From Gallionellaceae bacterium (GTDB taxonomy: Bacteria > Pseudomonadota > Gammaproteobacteria > Burkholderiales > Thiobacillaceae): a stretch of DNA of 64,000 nt. The notes under the pieces were generated by a model that saw only the letters and a list, made by a program, of their open reading frames with translations, ran no database searches and was not told the origin of the DNA. The stretch lies in the NCBI GenBank assembly GCA_028714735.1, contig JAQTLU010000004.1:227987-291986 (forward strand), given 5' to 3'. Both the position numbers and the translations under genes were made by a program. Positions 62,686 through 64,000 of this stretch are shown piece after piece (position 1 is the stretch's first letter; the number at the start of each line of letters is the position of its first letter).

Positions 62686-64000
62686 ATGAAAATACGCCTG
62701 TTCACCCTTCTGGCCGGGCTGTTCCTGTCCGTTTCCGGTCATGCCGGCAGTTACACCCTTTCCGACGTTCCCCTGTACCTGACCGTCGGGGTGCCGCCCA
62801 ACATCATCCTGACCCTGGACGACTCGGGCAGTATGGACAACGGCTACGTGCCGGATGGTATTTCCAGCACCACGAACAGCAAGCGCTACAAGTCGGCGTA
62901 TTTCAACGCCATGTATTACAACCCGGCCATCACCTACAACCCGCCGCCGAAATACGACGGCAAGGAATGCACGATCGACAGCGCGGACAGCGACCCGACC
63001 TGCTATCCGAACGCTTTGTTCACGGCGGCGCCGATGAATGGTTTTGCCGTGTCGAACGGGACCGTCAACACGGTATCCACCAGCAACTACTGCAATCCGG
63101 CCTCGGTTTCCAACCTGAGGTCATCGCCCGTCAACCTGAGCAGCGATTACGCGGCAACCAATTCCTATGCCCCCAACAGCAACAGCCAGACCTGCACGTC
63201 GGCCGACGGCATTGTGGGTACTGCAGTAAACCAGACCGTCAATTATTCGCTCAGGTGCACTGTCACGTTCGTAAGGCAATCTGGCGATGACCGGTTCGAT
63301 GTCACTAGTTGTGGCAATGCGTCTGCTGTTTGCACTCGTACCGATGGGGCCGCTTGCTCGGCCTCAGCGCCAAGCACCAGCGGTCCATTTACGACCACCA
63401 CGATGCCAAACAATGGCGGGTATCCCGACGTGACGATTACGGGTTCGGGCGGAACTTATGGCAACAATGACACTTATACGATTTCGGCGAGGACGAGCAC
63501 GACCAGCCTAAGAGAGAGCAACATAAACTTCTCTAGCTCATCAACTACCGAAACAAACCGGACCTTGTCCTGGAGCGTCACGACCGAGGTCTCTCCCGCA
63601 TCCACCTCGTACTCGGCCTATTACTACCGCTTCTATCTGGAGGCGGGCGTCGCCCGGCCGAGCAGCTGCACCACGACCACCGCCAACCAGAAAACGGATG
63701 ACGCCTGTTACCTCAGGGTGGCCGTCGGCTCGGCCGATGACATCTACAAGAAACCGGACGGCAGTGCGGCCGATCAGGCGCGCAAGCAGCAGAACTTCGC
63801 CAACTGGTATTCCTATTACCGCACCCGCAACCTGGCCACGGTGTCCGGCGCCATGACCGCCTTCGCCGGCGTCGACGGCCGCGTGCGCCTGGCCTGGCAG
63901 GCCCTGAGCACCTGCAAGGACGACACCAATCTGTTCACGTCTACCGGCTGCAAGGGCTGGGACAATCCCACTACCGGGCTGGATAACCGCATCCGTGCGC
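62686..64000 (+). CDS. pilY1: PilY1 type IV pilus tip protein, N-terminal part
   Basis: The first 438 residues of the pilus tip adhesin, cut by the right edge. A signal peptide (about 1-20) is followed by PNIILTLDDSGSMDNGYVPD, the vWA-like start of PilY1 with a DxSxS metal-site motif. YFNAMYYNPAITYNPPP is conserved. Between about residues 100 and 300 lies a Ser/Thr/Asn/Cys-rich region with less common codons. The calcium-binding C-terminal propeller is outside the window. Confidence 0.93.
   Translation, partial: MKIRLFTLLAGLFLSVSGHAGSYTLSDVPLYLTVGVPPNIILTLDDSGSMDNGYVPDGISSTTNSKRYKSAYFNAMYYNPAITYNPPPKYDGKECTIDSADSDPTCYPNALFTAAPMNGFAVSNGTVNTVSTSNYCNPASVSNLRSSPVNLSSDYAATNSYAPNSNSQTCTSADGIVGTAVNQTVNYSLRCTVTFVRQSGDDRFDVTSCGNASAVCTRTDGAACSASAPSTSGPFTTTTMPNNGGYPDVTITGSGGTYGNNDTYTISARTSTTSLRESNINFSSSSTTETNRTLSWSVTTEVSPASTSYSAYYYRFYLEAGVARPSSCTTTTANQKTDDACYLRVAVGSADDIYKKPDGSAADQARKQQNFANWYSYYRTRNLATVSGAMTAFAGVDGRVRLAWQALSTCKDDTNLFTSTGCKGWDNPTTGLDNRIRA

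Overview
This is a GC-rich chromosomal segment, most likely from a betaproteobacterium. The inference rests on the order dusB-fis-purH, the order pcm-rhodanese-tolC-waaA, a fimT/pilV/pilW/pilX/pilY1 minor-pilin operon, and a DUF3579 gene. An NAD-reducing [NiFe]-hydrogenase and a large arsenic operon point to a metabolically versatile, perhaps hydrogen-oxidising or sulfur-associated environmental species. That ecology is inferred, not shown. I saw no rRNA, tRNA, CRISPR array or transposase gene.

Layout. 1-9.3 kb is housekeeping: purH (cut by the window edge), fis, dusB, a CPA1-type antiporter, a cold-shock protein, an extended IF-1, lnt, selD, a SulP transporter and a DUF3579 protein. 9.3-16.3 kb is one long minus-strand arsenic operon. 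In transcription order it reads arsR, arsC-like, arsC, acr3, an MBL-fold protein, an ECF sigma factor, a secreted rhodanese, an ArsP-type permease, a small Cys-tailed protein, arsM and a mini-thioredoxin. 16.3-21.3 kb is hoxFUYHW, encoding the NAD-reducing hydrogenase and its maturation protease. 21.3-34 kb holds mobA, a membrane glycosyltransferase, rpmE, a ClC/MacA/MacB-type export operon with a Cys-cluster protein, a SWIM-SNF2 ATPase and SelO.

34-41 kb is accessory DNA. It contains a YefM-YoeB toxin-antitoxin pair and a three-gene unit. That unit has a lipoprotein with a duplicated domain joined by heptapeptide repeats, a doubly frameshifted lysozyme-like/LysM gene, and a secreted small protein. 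An Old-Yellow-Enzyme oxidoreductase, a methyltransferase and a GH130-like protein follow. 41-43.1 kb is thiC under a TPP riboswitch. 43.2-52.3 kb carries two separate TetR-controlled export systems, a YbhGFSR-like one and a DevBCA-like one, each behind a visible palindromic operator. 52.4-56 kb holds pcm, a rhodanese gene, tolC and waaA.

At 55.9-56.2 kb a 273-bp palindromic miniature element sits between waaA and a UDP-glucuronate epimerase-like gene, next to a truncated second copy of that gene's 5' end. 57.4-64 kb has a MidA-type methyltransferase, a ComEA-like protein and the type IV minor pilin operon, ending inside pilY1.

The most unusual points are: the arsenic operon with its own ECF sigma factor and an MBL protein lacking the HxH motif; a repeated box (ATTCGTT-N7-ATATAT) at two ars promoters, the first giving an apparently leaderless arsR; the frameshifted lysozyme/LysM gene with a secreted partner; and the miniature element beside a gene remnant.
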